Positions 1-7,782 of a stretch of DNA of 64,000 bases are shown in pieces. Made by a program: the position numbers and the translations under genes. The number at the start of each line of letters is the position of its first letter. Position 1 is the stretch's first letter. Under the pieces are notes generated by a model. That model ran no database searches. It was not told the origin of the DNA and saw nothing but the letters and a program-made list of their open reading frames with translations. The stretch covers positions 1 through 64,000 of the forward strand of contig JAFLBZ010000002.1 in assembly GCA_017303715.1 (NCBI GenBank). The letters are read 5' to 3'. This stretch comes from Rhodothermia bacterium (lineage in GTDB: Bacteria; Bacteroidota; Rhodothermia; Rhodothermales; UBA2364).

Positions 1-83
1 ACCAGGCCGTACATTTTACAGGCAGGGTCGTCGCAGAACTGATGGGATTTTAGCGTCTCAAATTCTGATTTTGTCAATGGCAT
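1..83 (-). CDS. Partial protein start, possible transposase zinc-finger N-terminus
   Basis: Reading the minus strand from an ATG at 83 gives 27 residues that stay open to the window edge, beginning MPLTKSEFETLKSHQFC and including a C-x4-C pair (FCDDPACKMYGL). That pattern resembles the N-terminal zinc-binding segment of some insertion-sequence transposases, but the piece is too short to assign. It lies just outside the first palindromic repeat at 180-311, so it could be part of another cassette or of an insertion sequence. Function unknown. Confidence 0.3.
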   Translation of the reverse strand, partial: MPLTKSEFETLKSHQFCDDPACKMYGL

Positions 84-179
84 GGCGGAAATTTTGGCGC
101 TAAGATAACCATATTTCAACCGTTCAGCATCTCAATTTTGGTATTTTGCCTTGTCCGTTGGCTTTTTGTTTAAAATTGT

Positions 180-311
180 GCCTAACGTTTTGCAGTTTGG
201 CGAAGGTGGCGATTTTCACCACAAATGTTGATACGGAGAACCAAACTTTGATTAACCACAAATGTGTCTGCGGAGCACTGAACCGCCACTTTTGGGTAGG
301 TGCTGTTGGGC
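180..311. repeat. attC-like imperfect palindrome A
   Basis: The element opens with GCCTAAC (180-186, RYYYAAC) and closes with GTTGGGC (305-311, GTTRRRY), the box pair that bounds integron attC sites. Inner arms at 192-211 and 284-303 share the GTGGCG/CGCCAC core and are only partly complementary elsewhere. It is 132 bp long and clearly homologous to the element at 3079-3211 (shared TTGGCGAAGGTGGCGATTTT). It begins 13 bp past the stop codon of the helicase gene, where a cassette attC is expected. Identity as a functional attC is inferred. Confidence 0.6.
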
Positions 312-324
312 GTAGGTTTTCTTG

Positions 325-3084
325 TCATCTCCATTTGTTTATGTGTTCTACTTTGTCGTCAAATTGTGCTGCTAATGATTTTACTCTTGATTTCAAAAGT
401 AGCTTTCGTCCGTCAATTGTTCTTGTGAAAATCAAGTCGCAAGCACCTACAAGTCTTTCCCATTGGCTTTGGAAATATTCCGCTAAATTTTTGTTTCGCC
501 CTAGTATTTCGGGAACAGAATGGTAATCTTTTTGCTTAACGAAAAGCATAAATCTATTCTTTCTGATAATTACATACCGTGGGTTGTCAATCGGAGCAAT
601 AATTTCTTGAAGTGCGTTTATAAATGTTGATTTGTCAAATGTAGTTCCACCTTCTAAATGACAATAAACTGCACCCCAATTGTCAACAGATGTTTCAACT
701 TTCAATTTTGAATTGTCTGTTCGAATTGCACCTGCTTTTACTAATGAATTTAAAAGTGCATCACCAATTTGTTGAATGTCTTTTGAAATGTCTCGGTATT
801 TAAAATACAATCTTAAGGTCTTGTAAGTCTGCCTGCCGAAAAACAATACGCCACCGATACCAATAATAGTTAGGAAAACATATAAGTCCTGCAAGGTTTT
901 AATGTTTCTTGCAGCCCTTCCAAGTCCTTGTAAAATACCTTCTAAATATCCCAAAATTGAAAAGCCGAGCATTGCCATTAAATTCTTTATTGTATTGTTT
1001 AGATACATTGACTTTACAGTTTTGTATTCTCGTTCTTCGGGGAATGGAATTTTAATTTCTTCAACAAGATTTACCCCTGTCGCCAATGCTTCTTTCCAAC
1101 GCTGTTTCAAACTTTCTCGGTCACCTGCGTGAGTAAACATTTCAAGGTTTTTCTTTTCGGCTTCTTCTTTATGGTGAATGTTTTCGGGCAAATTTAATCT
1201 GCCAATACCGTTTTCAATTCTGGGTTTTTCTTTGAATGAAACGCCTACAAAACTTCTGAAACGTCTTTTAAGTAAATCAAAATCGTCTCCGCCTGTGGGT
1301 GAAGTTGGGTCAATACAGACCAAATGCCAAATGTTACCTGTCTTATCACCATTTCCGTTTTGTGTTCTAATGGCTCTACCACGCATTTGATTGGATAGTA
1401 CAAACGAACCTACAAAACTTGCCAAGATTAAAGAATTGATTGCTGGAGCGTCCCAACCTTCTCCAAGCAAAGATTTTGTTCCAATCAAAACTTCAATTTC
1501 TCCACGTTGAAAGATTTGAGTTACTATGTGAACAATGTCGTGTTTGAGTTGCTCAGTTTGACTGATTAAAATGTAACTGCTGTCAAAAGGAACAGGATTA
1601 GAGTTGATTTGTGTTATGCCATATTTTGCCGCTTTTGCTTCAAATGCAGGATAAGCACTAACAGGAATGATTATCATTGAACCTGTCAAAACAGCAATTT
1701 TCTTGTTCTCCTTATTTTCTCGTCTTAATTTTTCAAAGATTGGAATAACACCAATTTTATTTAGTTCAAGATTATTGTCGGGAGCGTTGATATAAAACTC
1801 TTTGCGGATAAAGTCGGAAAGAATTACTAAACGTAAATTGTTTCCTAAATTCTTGTACTCAAAATCAACAATTTCTTTGATGCCGTTTAGTTTGCTGATA
1901 CTTGAAGTCAAAAATCCTGTAACTCTCTTGTTATGCGAAAAATTGATTTGTCGCCTTTCAATTGCTCCGTATCTTCTTAGTCGGTTTTCAAGTATTTTTT
2001 GATGTTCTTCAAAGGTTTTGAAGTGTTCTTTTTCTTTATAGAGATAAAAATCTAAAAGCGTTTCAATCCATTCATAATCAAGTTTGGGAATTTCAAAATT
2101 CTTACCTCCGATTACTTCAAGATGTGTTTCAGGAATTTCTTTATGGTTGGCTTTTAGAAAAATCAAACAAGCTGAATAATAAGAGAGGTTGTTGTAAATC
2201 CAATCTAACTGCTCTGTTGGGTTTTGCCAAATGGGATGTTGTTCTATGGCCTTTATGATGGTTTCATCATTTTTTATTTCTTGAAAAAGCTTTTCAATAT
2301 TTTGTCTGAAATCAACAATGCTTTGGTTTTCTTGCTCTGTCGGTAGTGTGAAATAAACGTAATCTTGATGAGGGCATAAATCGCCTTCAATTACTAATTC
2401 AGGAACTGAAATTTCTGTGTCAACTGGTCCGTTTAAGTCAATGTATCTTTGCCATTCAGTGGCCGTAACGTCATAGGGTGGTGTAGCTGTTAAGCCAACG
2501 ATAATCGGGTCTAATTTTTCTTTAACCTTTGTCAATGTTTGCCACCATTCATTTTTTAAATGGTGTGCTTCGTCAACCACAATGATTTTTATTTTTTGTG
2601 CTTTTAGTCCGCTTACAATGTTGTCAAGATTGGGATTTGTTGATTTGCCGTTTCCGTTTGTCTCTTCGGTTTCTTCTTCTTCGTTGTCAATTTCTTCTTC
2701 TTCAACTCTCCAATTGTTACAAGCTGCGTGAAGACCTTGATACGTTACAACGGTCATAAATTTCGGATTGCGAATGTCTCTCGAAATCCAATCAGGCGTC
2801 AGGTTGGTTTGAAGAAAAAGTTCACAAAAACGTTGTATCCATTGGTTGCGAATTGCAATTGTCGGTGCAAGAATTAAAGTCGGTTTATTAAGTCGAATAG
2901 CAACTTCAAGTCCTAAAACTGTCTTACCTGAACCTGGAGGAGCAATTACGTGTAAATGTCCGTCAGTTAAGTGGTCTTGTAAGTCGTCAAGCACTCGTTG
3001 TTGGTATTTTCTCCAACTGTATTTAAATTTTATGTCTTTAGGATATTCTGTCAATGTATCGGTGTCTTTTAAACTTACGCCCAA
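325..3084 (-). CDS. Membrane-anchored DEAH-box helicase (restriction/defence type)
   Basis: A 919-residue superfamily 2 helicase of the type III restriction/UvrB-like group. Walker A PPGSGKT is at residues 49-55, DEAH at 171-174 and the LTATPP motif III near 198-203; GEGWDAP and the NQMRGRAIR motif VI mark the second RecA-like domain. An acidic Glu-rich insert sits at 128-143. Unusually, the C-terminal third contains two hydrophobic stretches (around residues 690-750, including LYVFLTIIGIGGVLFF) followed by an unassigned domain of about 150 residues, so it may sit at the membrane. No nuclease motif was recognised. The TTG start overlaps the attC-like box at 3079-3085; another TTG about 26 bases downstream is possible. 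The gene fills one palindrome-bounded block and is AT-rich compared with the host core. A defence role is inferred from its neighbours. Confidence 0.85.
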   Translation of the reverse strand: MGVSLKDTDTLTEYPKDIKFKYSWRKYQQRVLDDLQDHLTDGHLHVIAPPGSGKTVLGLEVAIRLNKPTLILAPTIAIRNQWIQRFCELFLQTNLTPDWISRDIRNPKFMTVVTYQGLHAACNNWRVEEEEIDNEEEETEETNGNGKSTNPNLDNIVSGLKAQKIKIIVVDEAHHLKNEWWQTLTKVKEKLDPIIVGLTATPPYDVTATEWQRYIDLNGPVDTEISVPELVIEGDLCPHQDYVYFTLPTEQENQSIVDFRQNIEKLFQEIKNDETIIKAIEQHPIWQNPTEQLDWIYNNLSYYSACLIFLKANHKEIPETHLEVIGGKNFEIPKLDYEWIETLLDFYLYKEKEHFKTFEEHQKILENRLRRYGAIERRQINFSHNKRVTGFLTSSISKLNGIKEIVDFEYKNLGNNLRLVILSDFIRKEFYINAPDNNLELNKIGVIPIFEKLRRENKENKKIAVLTGSMIIIPVSAYPAFEAKAAKYGITQINSNPVPFDSSYILISQTEQLKHDIVHIVTQIFQRGEIEVLIGTKSLLGEGWDAPAINSLILASFVGSFVLSNQMRGRAIRTQNGNGDKTGNIWHLVCIDPTSPTGGDDFDLLKRRFRSFVGVSFKEKPRIENGIGRLNLPENIHHKEEAEKKNLEMFTHAGDRESLKQRWKEALATGVNLVEEIKIPFPEEREYKTVKSMYLNNTIKNLMAMLGFSILGYLEGILQGLGRAARNIKTLQDLYVFLTIIGIGGVLFFGRQTYKTLRLYFKYRDISKDIQQIGDALLNSLVKAGAIRTDNSKLKVETSVDNWGAVYCHLEGGTTFDKSTFINALQEIIAPIDNPRYVIIRKNRFMLFVKQKDYHSVPEILGRNKNLAEYFQSQWERLVGACDLIFTRTIDGRKLLLKSRVKSLAAQFDDKVEHINKWR

Positions 3085-3211
3085 CGTTTTGCGGCTTGGC
3101 GAAGGTGGCGATTTTAACCACTAAACTTCATACTAAGAACCGCACTACAATTATACGAAAAACTGTCATACGAAGCACTTAAACGCCACTTTTGCCAAAC
3201 CGCTGTTAGGC
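3079..3211. repeat. attC-like imperfect palindrome B
   Basis: Second copy of the element at 180-311. It starts with GCCCAAC (3079-3085) and ends with GTTAGGC (3205-3211). Its arms GCGGCTTGGCGAAGGTGGCG (3091-3110) and CGCCACTTTTGCCAAACCGC (about 3184-3203) pair at 16 of 20 positions, with a loop of about 73 nt. It separates the helicase block from the restriction-modification block. The pairing and the two 7-bp boxes are seen directly; the integron interpretation is inferred. Confidence 0.6.
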
Positions 3212-3236
3212 GTTCGTTCTTTTTTTTCGTCAGTTA

Positions 3237-3266
3237 TTGTCTGTGTCATTTTATGTTGTATATTTG
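3237..3266 (+). promoter_or_regulatory. Bacteroidota-type promoter for the methyltransferase
   Basis: TTG at 3237-3239, a 19-base spacer, then TATATTTG at 3259-3266. This matches the TTG-N19-TAnnTTTG promoter used by the primary sigma factor of Bacteroidota. It lies 31 bases before the ATG at 3298 and just after palindrome B, so the block carries its own promoter. It also argues against the upstream start at 3253, which would fall inside the promoter. Confidence 0.6.
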
Positions 3267-3297
3267 TAACCATTGTATAAGGTTAAACTACTTGGTT

Positions 3298-4536
3298 ATG
3301 AATGAATATTTAACACTCTCCGAAGCCTCTGAACTTATAGGCAAAAGCAAAGAAACTCTCAGACGTTGGGATAGAGAAGGCAAGTTGTCTGCTGTCCGTG
3401 AACCAATGAGTAACTACCGTGTCTATAAACGAGAACAAGTTGAAACGCTGTTTGCGGACTTTGTCAACCACGATGTAGAAGATGTTGTAACCAATTATGT
3501 AAAGCCACACAATGAATATACTGTCTTGGAATTGTTTGCCGGTGCAGGTGGTTTGGCTGTCGGAATGGAAAAAGCAGGTTTGAAATGTGTCGCATTGAAT
3601 GAAATTGATAAATGGGCTTGTCAAACGTTACGAAAAAATCGTCCAAACTGGAAAGTCTTGGAGGGGGATATTAAAGCGTTTGATTTTACTGAATATCATA
3701 ATAAAGTTGATGTCGTTACTGGCGGATTTCCTTGTCAAGCGTTCAGTTACGCTGGGAAAAAATTAGGTCTTGCCGATGCAAGAGGAACCTTGTTTTATGA
3801 GTTTGCAAGAGTTGTCAAGGAGGTAAACCCTCCAATTTGTATTGGCGAAAATGTCCGTGGTTTGTTAAGTCACGAAAATGGGAAAACATTGCAAGGAATG
3901 ATTTCAATTTTAGATGAAATTGGTTACAACGTTGTTCCTGTCCAAGTGCTGAAAGCAATACATTATAGAGTGCCACAAAAAAGAGAACGTTTGATTTTAG
4001 TTGGAATTAGAAAAGATATTGATTTGCAATATGAATATCCGAAACCACACAAGAAAATTTATAATTTAAAAGATGCCTTGAAAAAAGGTGAACTGTTTGA
4101 TACAAATGTTCCAAAGTCAACTGGAGCTAAATATCCTCAAAGCAAAAAAGCTGTATTAGATTTAGTTCCGCAAAAAGGATATTGGCGTGATTTGCCACTT
4201 AAAATTCAAAAGGAATTTATGGGTGGAAGTTTTCATTTAGGTGGCGGTAAAACTGGTATTGCAAGGCGTATTGGTTGGGATGAACCTTGTTTGACTTTAA
4301 CTTGCAGTCCTGCACAAAAACAAACAGAAAGATGTCATCCCGATGAAACTCGTCCGTTTACTGTTCGTGAGTATGCACGAATACAAACATTTCCTGATGA
4401 TTGGAAATTTGAGGGTTCAATGGCTCAACAATACAAACAAATCGGGAACGCAGTTCCCGTTAATTTAGGAACAGAAGTAGGTTATTCAATTGTGAAGTTT
4501 TTGAACCAATACTATAACTTGTCAAAGCCAAGATAG
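3298..4536 (+). CDS. DNA (cytosine-5) methyltransferase with N-terminal HTH, Sau96I/Eco47II type
   Basis: A 412-residue C5 cytosine methyltransferase. Residues about 4-55 (TLSEASELIGKSKETLRRWD) form a MerR/excisionase-like helix-turn-helix. The catalytic part follows with motif I FAGAGG, motif IV GGFPCQAFS (catalytic Cys), motif VI ENV, motif VIII QKRER, and motif X QIGNAVPVNL. The partner endonuclease belongs to the Eco47II/Sau96I family, so GGNCC is the likely target (inference). The fused HTH may make the enzyme an autorepressor, as known for some C5 methyltransferases with HTH extensions. The ATG at 3298 is chosen because the promoter lies at 3237-3266. The 3' end overlaps the convergent endonuclease gene by 25 bp. 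Confidence 0.93.
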   Translation: MNEYLTLSEASELIGKSKETLRRWDREGKLSAVREPMSNYRVYKREQVETLFADFVNHDVEDVVTNYVKPHNEYTVLELFAGAGGLAVGMEKAGLKCVALNEIDKWACQTLRKNRPNWKVLEGDIKAFDFTEYHNKVDVVTGGFPCQAFSYAGKKLGLADARGTLFYEFARVVKEVNPPICIGENVRGLLSHENGKTLQGMISILDEIGYNVVPVQVLKAIHYRVPQKRERLILVGIRKDIDLQYEYPKPHKKIYNLKDALKKGELFDTNVPKSTGAKYPQSKKAVLDLVPQKGYWRDLPLKIQKEFMGGSFHLGGGKTGIARRIGWDEPCLTLTCSPAQKQTERCHPDETRPFTVREYARIQTFPDDWKFEGSMAQQYKQIGNAVPVNLGTEVGYSIVKFLNQYYNLSKPR

Positions 4537-5276
4537 TAGCTGTAATTTTCAAAAGTTATTTGGTCTAAGATGCTTCGTTTGCTTTTCTTAGTTCCTGCTT
4601 TTAATTCATCTAGTGCAGAATTTTCCGCAATATCTTCGCTTTTTTCAGCCGATTTCAAATAGTCTTTGATAGCAACTGGAAGCACTTTGTAAAGTTGAAA
4701 CATTGCATCTTCTTGTCCTGAAAGTAAAGCGTAAAACTGGTCGCCAGAAATCTTATAAACTCTGCTATGACTATATTCTTTGCCATTAATGTCGCCACTC
4801 CACAACTCACAAAAACTTCCTTTTGCTAAAATCTGCACCCAATAGCACTTGGCTTTTTTATAGTCGTTAGCATAACGTGCTAATTTTTGAAACAACGCCT
4901 CTGCTGCACTACTGTTCATTGTATTGTGTTTGTTCTTGATGTCGGCAAACAAAGTATCGTCTTTTGCTTTGATGTCATAGCCACTCAAATTGCCTGCTTG
5001 ATAGCCTTTGATGCCGCCTAAAATTTGCTCGTGAAAAGTCCCGATTGAATTGTTGATTGATTTGTCTATTTGCCTCAAAATCTCTGATTGGATAAGGCTT
5101 TCCTCGTCTATGTCGTTAAACTTTGCATCTAAGGTCAGTTTAATGGTGTCAACCTTGTTGGAATAAAAGTTCTTTTTCGTGATGTTATTTTTAGCCTTCA
5201 AATATGCTTTATGCAAGTTGCCGATACAGTCCAATAAATGGTCGTCCGAGATGAAGTTTACATATTTATTTTTCAT
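4512..5276 (-). CDS. Type II restriction endonuclease, Eco47II/Sau96I family
   Basis: A 254-residue protein with the family signature HEQILGGIKGY, then GYDIKAKDDTLFADIKNKHNTMNSS, in which the Asp and the D-x-K of DIK look like the PD-(D/E)XK metal-binding core. Length fits the family (about 240-260 residues). Eco47II and Sau96I cut GGNCC; the same specificity is inferred here. The gene converges on the methyltransferase, and the two stop regions overlap, which may tie their expression together by transcript interference. It is AT-rich like the rest of the left island, which suggests horizontal transfer. Confidence 0.85.
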   Translation of the reverse strand: MKNKYVNFISDDHLLDCIGNLHKAYLKAKNNITKKNFYSNKVDTIKLTLDAKFNDIDEESLIQSEILRQIDKSINNSIGTFHEQILGGIKGYQAGNLSGYDIKAKDDTLFADIKNKHNTMNSSAAEALFQKLARYANDYKKAKCYWVQILAKGSFCELWSGDINGKEYSHSRVYKISGDQFYALLSGQEDAMFQLYKVLPVAIKDYLKSAEKSEDIAENSALDELKAGTKKSKRSILDQITFENYSYYLGFDKL

Positions 5277-5368
5277 TCAATTCTGTCAAATTTGTCTGCT
5301 GTAAAGATAGCATTAAAAGTTAATTTTTGGTCAACTGCCCGAATGTTGCACTGTCGCCCAAGAATGAC

Positions 5369-5409
5369 GCCTAACATCTGTATTGCCGCAATATTGCGGC
5401 AATATCCTT
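5369..5409. repeat. attI/attC-like box plus perfect palindrome next to the recombinase remnant
   Basis: GCCTAAC (5369-5375; GTTAGGC on the minus strand) repeats the 7-bp boxes that bound palindromes A and B. It is followed by a perfect 22-bp palindrome made of ATTGCCGCAAT and ATTGCGGCAAT at 5388-5409. The site lies between the recombinase stop codon (5415) and the endonuclease start (5276). It is the expected position of a recombination site, but it lacks the long arms of A and B. Confidence 0.4.
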
Positions 5410-5414
5410 ATTGT

Positions 5415-5741
5415 CTATAGGTCTGTTAACTGATTCAAGGGGCTTACAAACTTGGCAATAGCCCGCTCGGTGATGTGGGTATAGCCCTCGGTGGTCTTGG
5501 TACGCTCATGACACAGAAGGGCTTGTATATACCGCAGTTCCATACCTTGTGCTAACAAATGTGTTGCAAATGAATGTCTTAATGTATGTACAGTAGTATA
5601 AGGATTTACGCCAGATTTGTCAACGGCTTTCCTCAAAATCATTTGTACACTTCTTGCACAATAGGGGCCGTATTCTTGCCCTTCAAATGCCCAATATACA
5701 GGCTTATAAACTGCTATATATTCCCGTAAGGCAGTAGCCAT
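5415..5741 (-). pseudogene. 5'-truncated tyrosine recombinase (XerC/IntI-like C-terminal half)
   Basis: The 108 residues cover the C-terminal catalytic domain of a tyrosine recombinase: HTLRHSFATHLL (HxxR box), LLCHERTKTTEGYTHIT (second His box and the Tyr nucleophile) and the ending FVSPLNQL. The same frame is open a little further upstream (YSILSTK) and fits the family, but a stop at about 5762 ends it, so the N-terminal core-binding domain and the first catalytic Arg are missing. The break coincides with a hairpin repeat at 5801-5882. The remnant points toward the cassette-like blocks, in the same direction as the helicase and endonuclease genes. Whether the parent was an integron integrase or a general Xer-type enzyme cannot be settled here. 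Confidence 0.7.
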
Positions 5742-5800
5742 TTTAGTAGAAAGAATACTATATCAGCCTTTTTTTGCTATTACAATGCTTTTTTCTATCA

Positions 5801-5882
5801 AGATGGCGGGGCTAATGCCCCTGTTTTTTACCTTGCAATTCCTTTTCTACGAAGATGGCGGGGCTGACGCCCCTGTTTTTTA
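5801..5882. repeat. Tandem 52-bp-period hairpin repeat
   Basis: Two near-identical 30-base segments (starting 5801 and 5853; 2 mismatches) each contain GGGGC, a short loop, then GCCCC and a T run. Each could fold as a small terminator-like hairpin. They lie exactly where the recombinase gene loses its 5' half and may be copies of a small palindromic mobile repeat. Confidence 0.55.
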
Positions 5883-5916
5883 CAAGGGGCAATTTTTGTA
5901 CACGCAATTAAAGAAA

Positions 5917-6081
5917 GAAGAGCGGACGATCCGTCAGGCCAATGAATATAACATCTCCTTAACCCCGTCTCTTGCAGCGACGTGGGCGCCAAAAGGGGAA
6001 ACACCTACCGTCAAAGGTGAAAGGAGGTGCAAGCGACTCCACATCTTTGCGATCATTACGGTTAAGGTGCAGTTGATGTGA
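5917..6081 (+). pseudogene. IS630-family transposase remnant
   Basis: The translated stretch LTPSLAATWAPKGETPTV followed by a basic segment and LHIFAIITVK matches the middle of IS630-type DDE transposases, where a W-x-P-x-G-x-x-P motif precedes the second catalytic region. No catalytic Asp/Glu set or full-length frame remains, and it stops at 6081. The bases from 6082 to 6240 hold no gene I can recognise. Confidence 0.55.
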
Positions 6082-6239
6082 GATAATGCGAGTATCCATA
6101 AAGATCGGGATATTCTTTCGGCAATAACCCAAACCTTATAAAATCATTCTTTCGGAAAACACGGTCAATATTATTGCAAGTTAAGGACTGGCTCCATAAA
6201 GCCTGCAACTCATTTTCTGTCTTTTGTTTGTTCACACCT

Positions 6240-6280
6240 CAAAAAAACGCCCCTTCGTGCTGGAAGAGGCGTTTTTACTA
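6240..6280 (-). terminator. Rho-independent terminator after the PspC gene
   Basis: An inverted repeat AAAACGCC...GGCGTTTT with an extended CTTC/GAAG stem lies just beyond the stop codon of the minus-strand PspC gene, with a run of A (T on the minus strand). Confidence 0.7.
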
Positions 6281-6300
6281 AAGTCATTTGGATGCCCAAA

Positions 6301-6963
6301 TTAGTCGCGGGTGATGCGGATCCGATCGTTATCGCGTGGTGGATTTTCCCCACGATTTTGCCACTCATTTACCTTATTAATGGGCACTACAGGCTCGTTT
6401 TTCAAGACCGCAGCCATAATCCAATACAACACAAAGGGCGGGAAAAACTGGAAGATAAACAGAGACGCTACAAACCCAATTCGAACAAGCGTTGGATCAA
6501 GGTTGAAGTACTCGGCGATTCCCCCGCAAACACCTGCAATTTTCTTGTTGGTCAGGGATTTATACAAGGTTTTCTTGCCATCACGACTTGTAGCCGCCAT
6601 CGTTTGCCCTTTTTGTTTACCAATGGACTTCGCGAGGTTTTTGTCTTTTTTGGGGCGCCAAGAAAGGACACCAAAACCGAACAGCACAATGAGAAGGCCG
6701 GCAATAAGTGTCATAGAGTTGACCAAAGCGGCTAGGCTGAAGCCGACCAAATTGATGCCAAAAAACTGCAACATATACGCAAAGCCAACGGCAATCGTGG
6801 AAATACCCGCAATGGTAGGTAGGTTCCAAACAGATTCTTTTTGCTCTTTGGTGTCGGAGCCAGACAGAACCGAGGCGATGTCGTGGTCGGTAACCGCATC
6901 TAAACTGTTCAGTTCATTATAGCGGGCGTCCTCAACGCGGGAAGTGTTAAAACGGGTACTCAT
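6301..6963 (-). CDS. PspC-domain membrane protein
   Basis: A 220-residue inner-membrane protein. Residues 48-102 hold two hydrophobic segments around [16 protein letters not shown] and [13 protein letters not shown]. Residues 130-190 form a PspC domain ([25 protein letters not shown], then a hydrophobic segment). PspC proteins take part in envelope-stress sensing in some bacteria, but many Bacteroidota members are stand-alone and uncharacterised. It ends in a clear terminator and lies 59 bp downstream of the folate gene on the same strand, so the two may be co-transcribed. Confidence 0.85.
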   Translation of the reverse strand: MSTRFNTSRVEDARYNELNSLDAVTDHDIASVLSGSDTKEQKESVWNLPTIAGISTIAVGFAYMLQFFGINLVGFSLAALVNSMTLIAGLLIVLFGFGVLSWRPKKDKNLAKSIGKQKGQTMAATSRDGKKTLYKSLTNKKIAGVCGGIAEYFNLDPTLVRIGFVASLFIFQFFPPFVLYWIMAAVLKNEPVVPINKVNEWQNRGENPPRDNDRIRITRD

Positions 6964-7022
6964 GATTTGGGTATGGTTAAGAATCCGAAAGGGTTACGAT
7001 CCGAATAAGCGCAAGTTGCAAT

Positions 7023-7622
7023 TTACAAAATTCTGAACGCTCCTTCTTCCGAAATTACCAAATTTATGGGGCGATCATGTATTTCGCGTGGTAAAAAATG
7101 AACAATGGTGTCTTGATAGGTGGCTAAAACGACTGGAACAGCCAAGTGTTTCAGGAAACGGTCATAAAATCCTTTACCGTATCCCAAACGATAGCCATCT
7201 TTATCCACCCCAAGTCCAGGCGCAAGGACAGCCTCAATCCGGTCTTTCGGGAAGGTTTGCGGAAATACAGGCTCCAAAACGCCCCAGCGATTGGCTTTAA
7301 GCACCTCGTCGGCAGAAAACCGAACCGCGTGCATCATTCCGTTTTTCATGTCGGTAATGTAGGGCAGTACCAACGTTTTGCCCGCCTGATGCCATTTCTC
7401 AATAAGGGGTCTTAGGTCCACCTCGCGCCGTTGTAAGTCCGGATAATAGACCATGATGGTTTGTGCCTGCTCAAACGCTGCCAGTTCTTGAAGTTGTTTC
7501 ACCATGCGCTCCGAGTGGTCTGCATACAATTTGGGAGAAAGGGAGGCCCGATAGCGCAAAAACTGTTTGCGAAAAGTCGTTTTATCTCCAAGCATAGCGG
7601 CAAACACATCCGAATTAGACAT
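7023..7622 (-). CDS. 5-formyltetrahydrofolate cyclo-ligase
   Basis: A 199-residue cytosolic enzyme that converts 5-formyl-THF to 5,10-methenyl-THF with ATP. The family signature GxDxxGxRLGYGKGFYDRFL is at residues 138-157, preceded by the conserved PxLxxxxx(E)V-type region VYYPDLQRREVDL at 58-70. Length matches the family (about 180-200). No Shine-Dalgarno sequence is obvious. It diverges from the HAD gene across a short region carrying a 23-bp tandem duplication. Confidence 0.92.
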   Translation of the reverse strand: MSNSDVFAAMLGDKTTFRKQFLRYRASLSPKLYADHSERMVKQLQELAAFEQAQTIMVYYPDLQRREVDLRPLIEKWHQAGKTLVLPYITDMKNGMMHAVRFSADEVLKANRWGVLEPVFPQTFPKDRIEAVLAPGLGVDKDGYRLGYGKGFYDRFLKHLAVPVVLATYQDTIVHFLPREIHDRPINLVISEEGAFRIL

Positions 7623-7689
7623 TTTTTGTTACATGTTACAATTTTTATTCTGCAAATCAAAAGAGATGGCGGCCTTATGTCCTATTTTA

Positions 7690-7735
7690 TTTCTGCACTA
7701 CGCAAAGACCACTTTCTGCACTACGCAAAGACCAC
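7690..7735. repeat. 23-bp perfect tandem duplication in a divergent promoter region
   Basis: Two head-to-tail copies of a 23-base unit (7690-7712 and 7713-7735, core CTGCACTACGCAAAGACC) are identical. They lie between the folate cyclo-ligase gene and the HAD gene, so they may affect promoter spacing. Confidence 0.85.
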
Positions 7736-7782
7736 AAGGCCATCAAGAAATGATCTAAACAACGATGTTCAAAACTAACAGT

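Noticed and set aside
146-526. Open frame on the plus strand over palindrome A
   Set aside because: It crosses the repeat and the 3' end of the helicase gene, with no family signal.
5785-6081. 98-residue open frame as an intact gene
   Set aside because: Its N-terminus is made of the hairpin repeat; only the last part matches IS630, so it is called a remnant.
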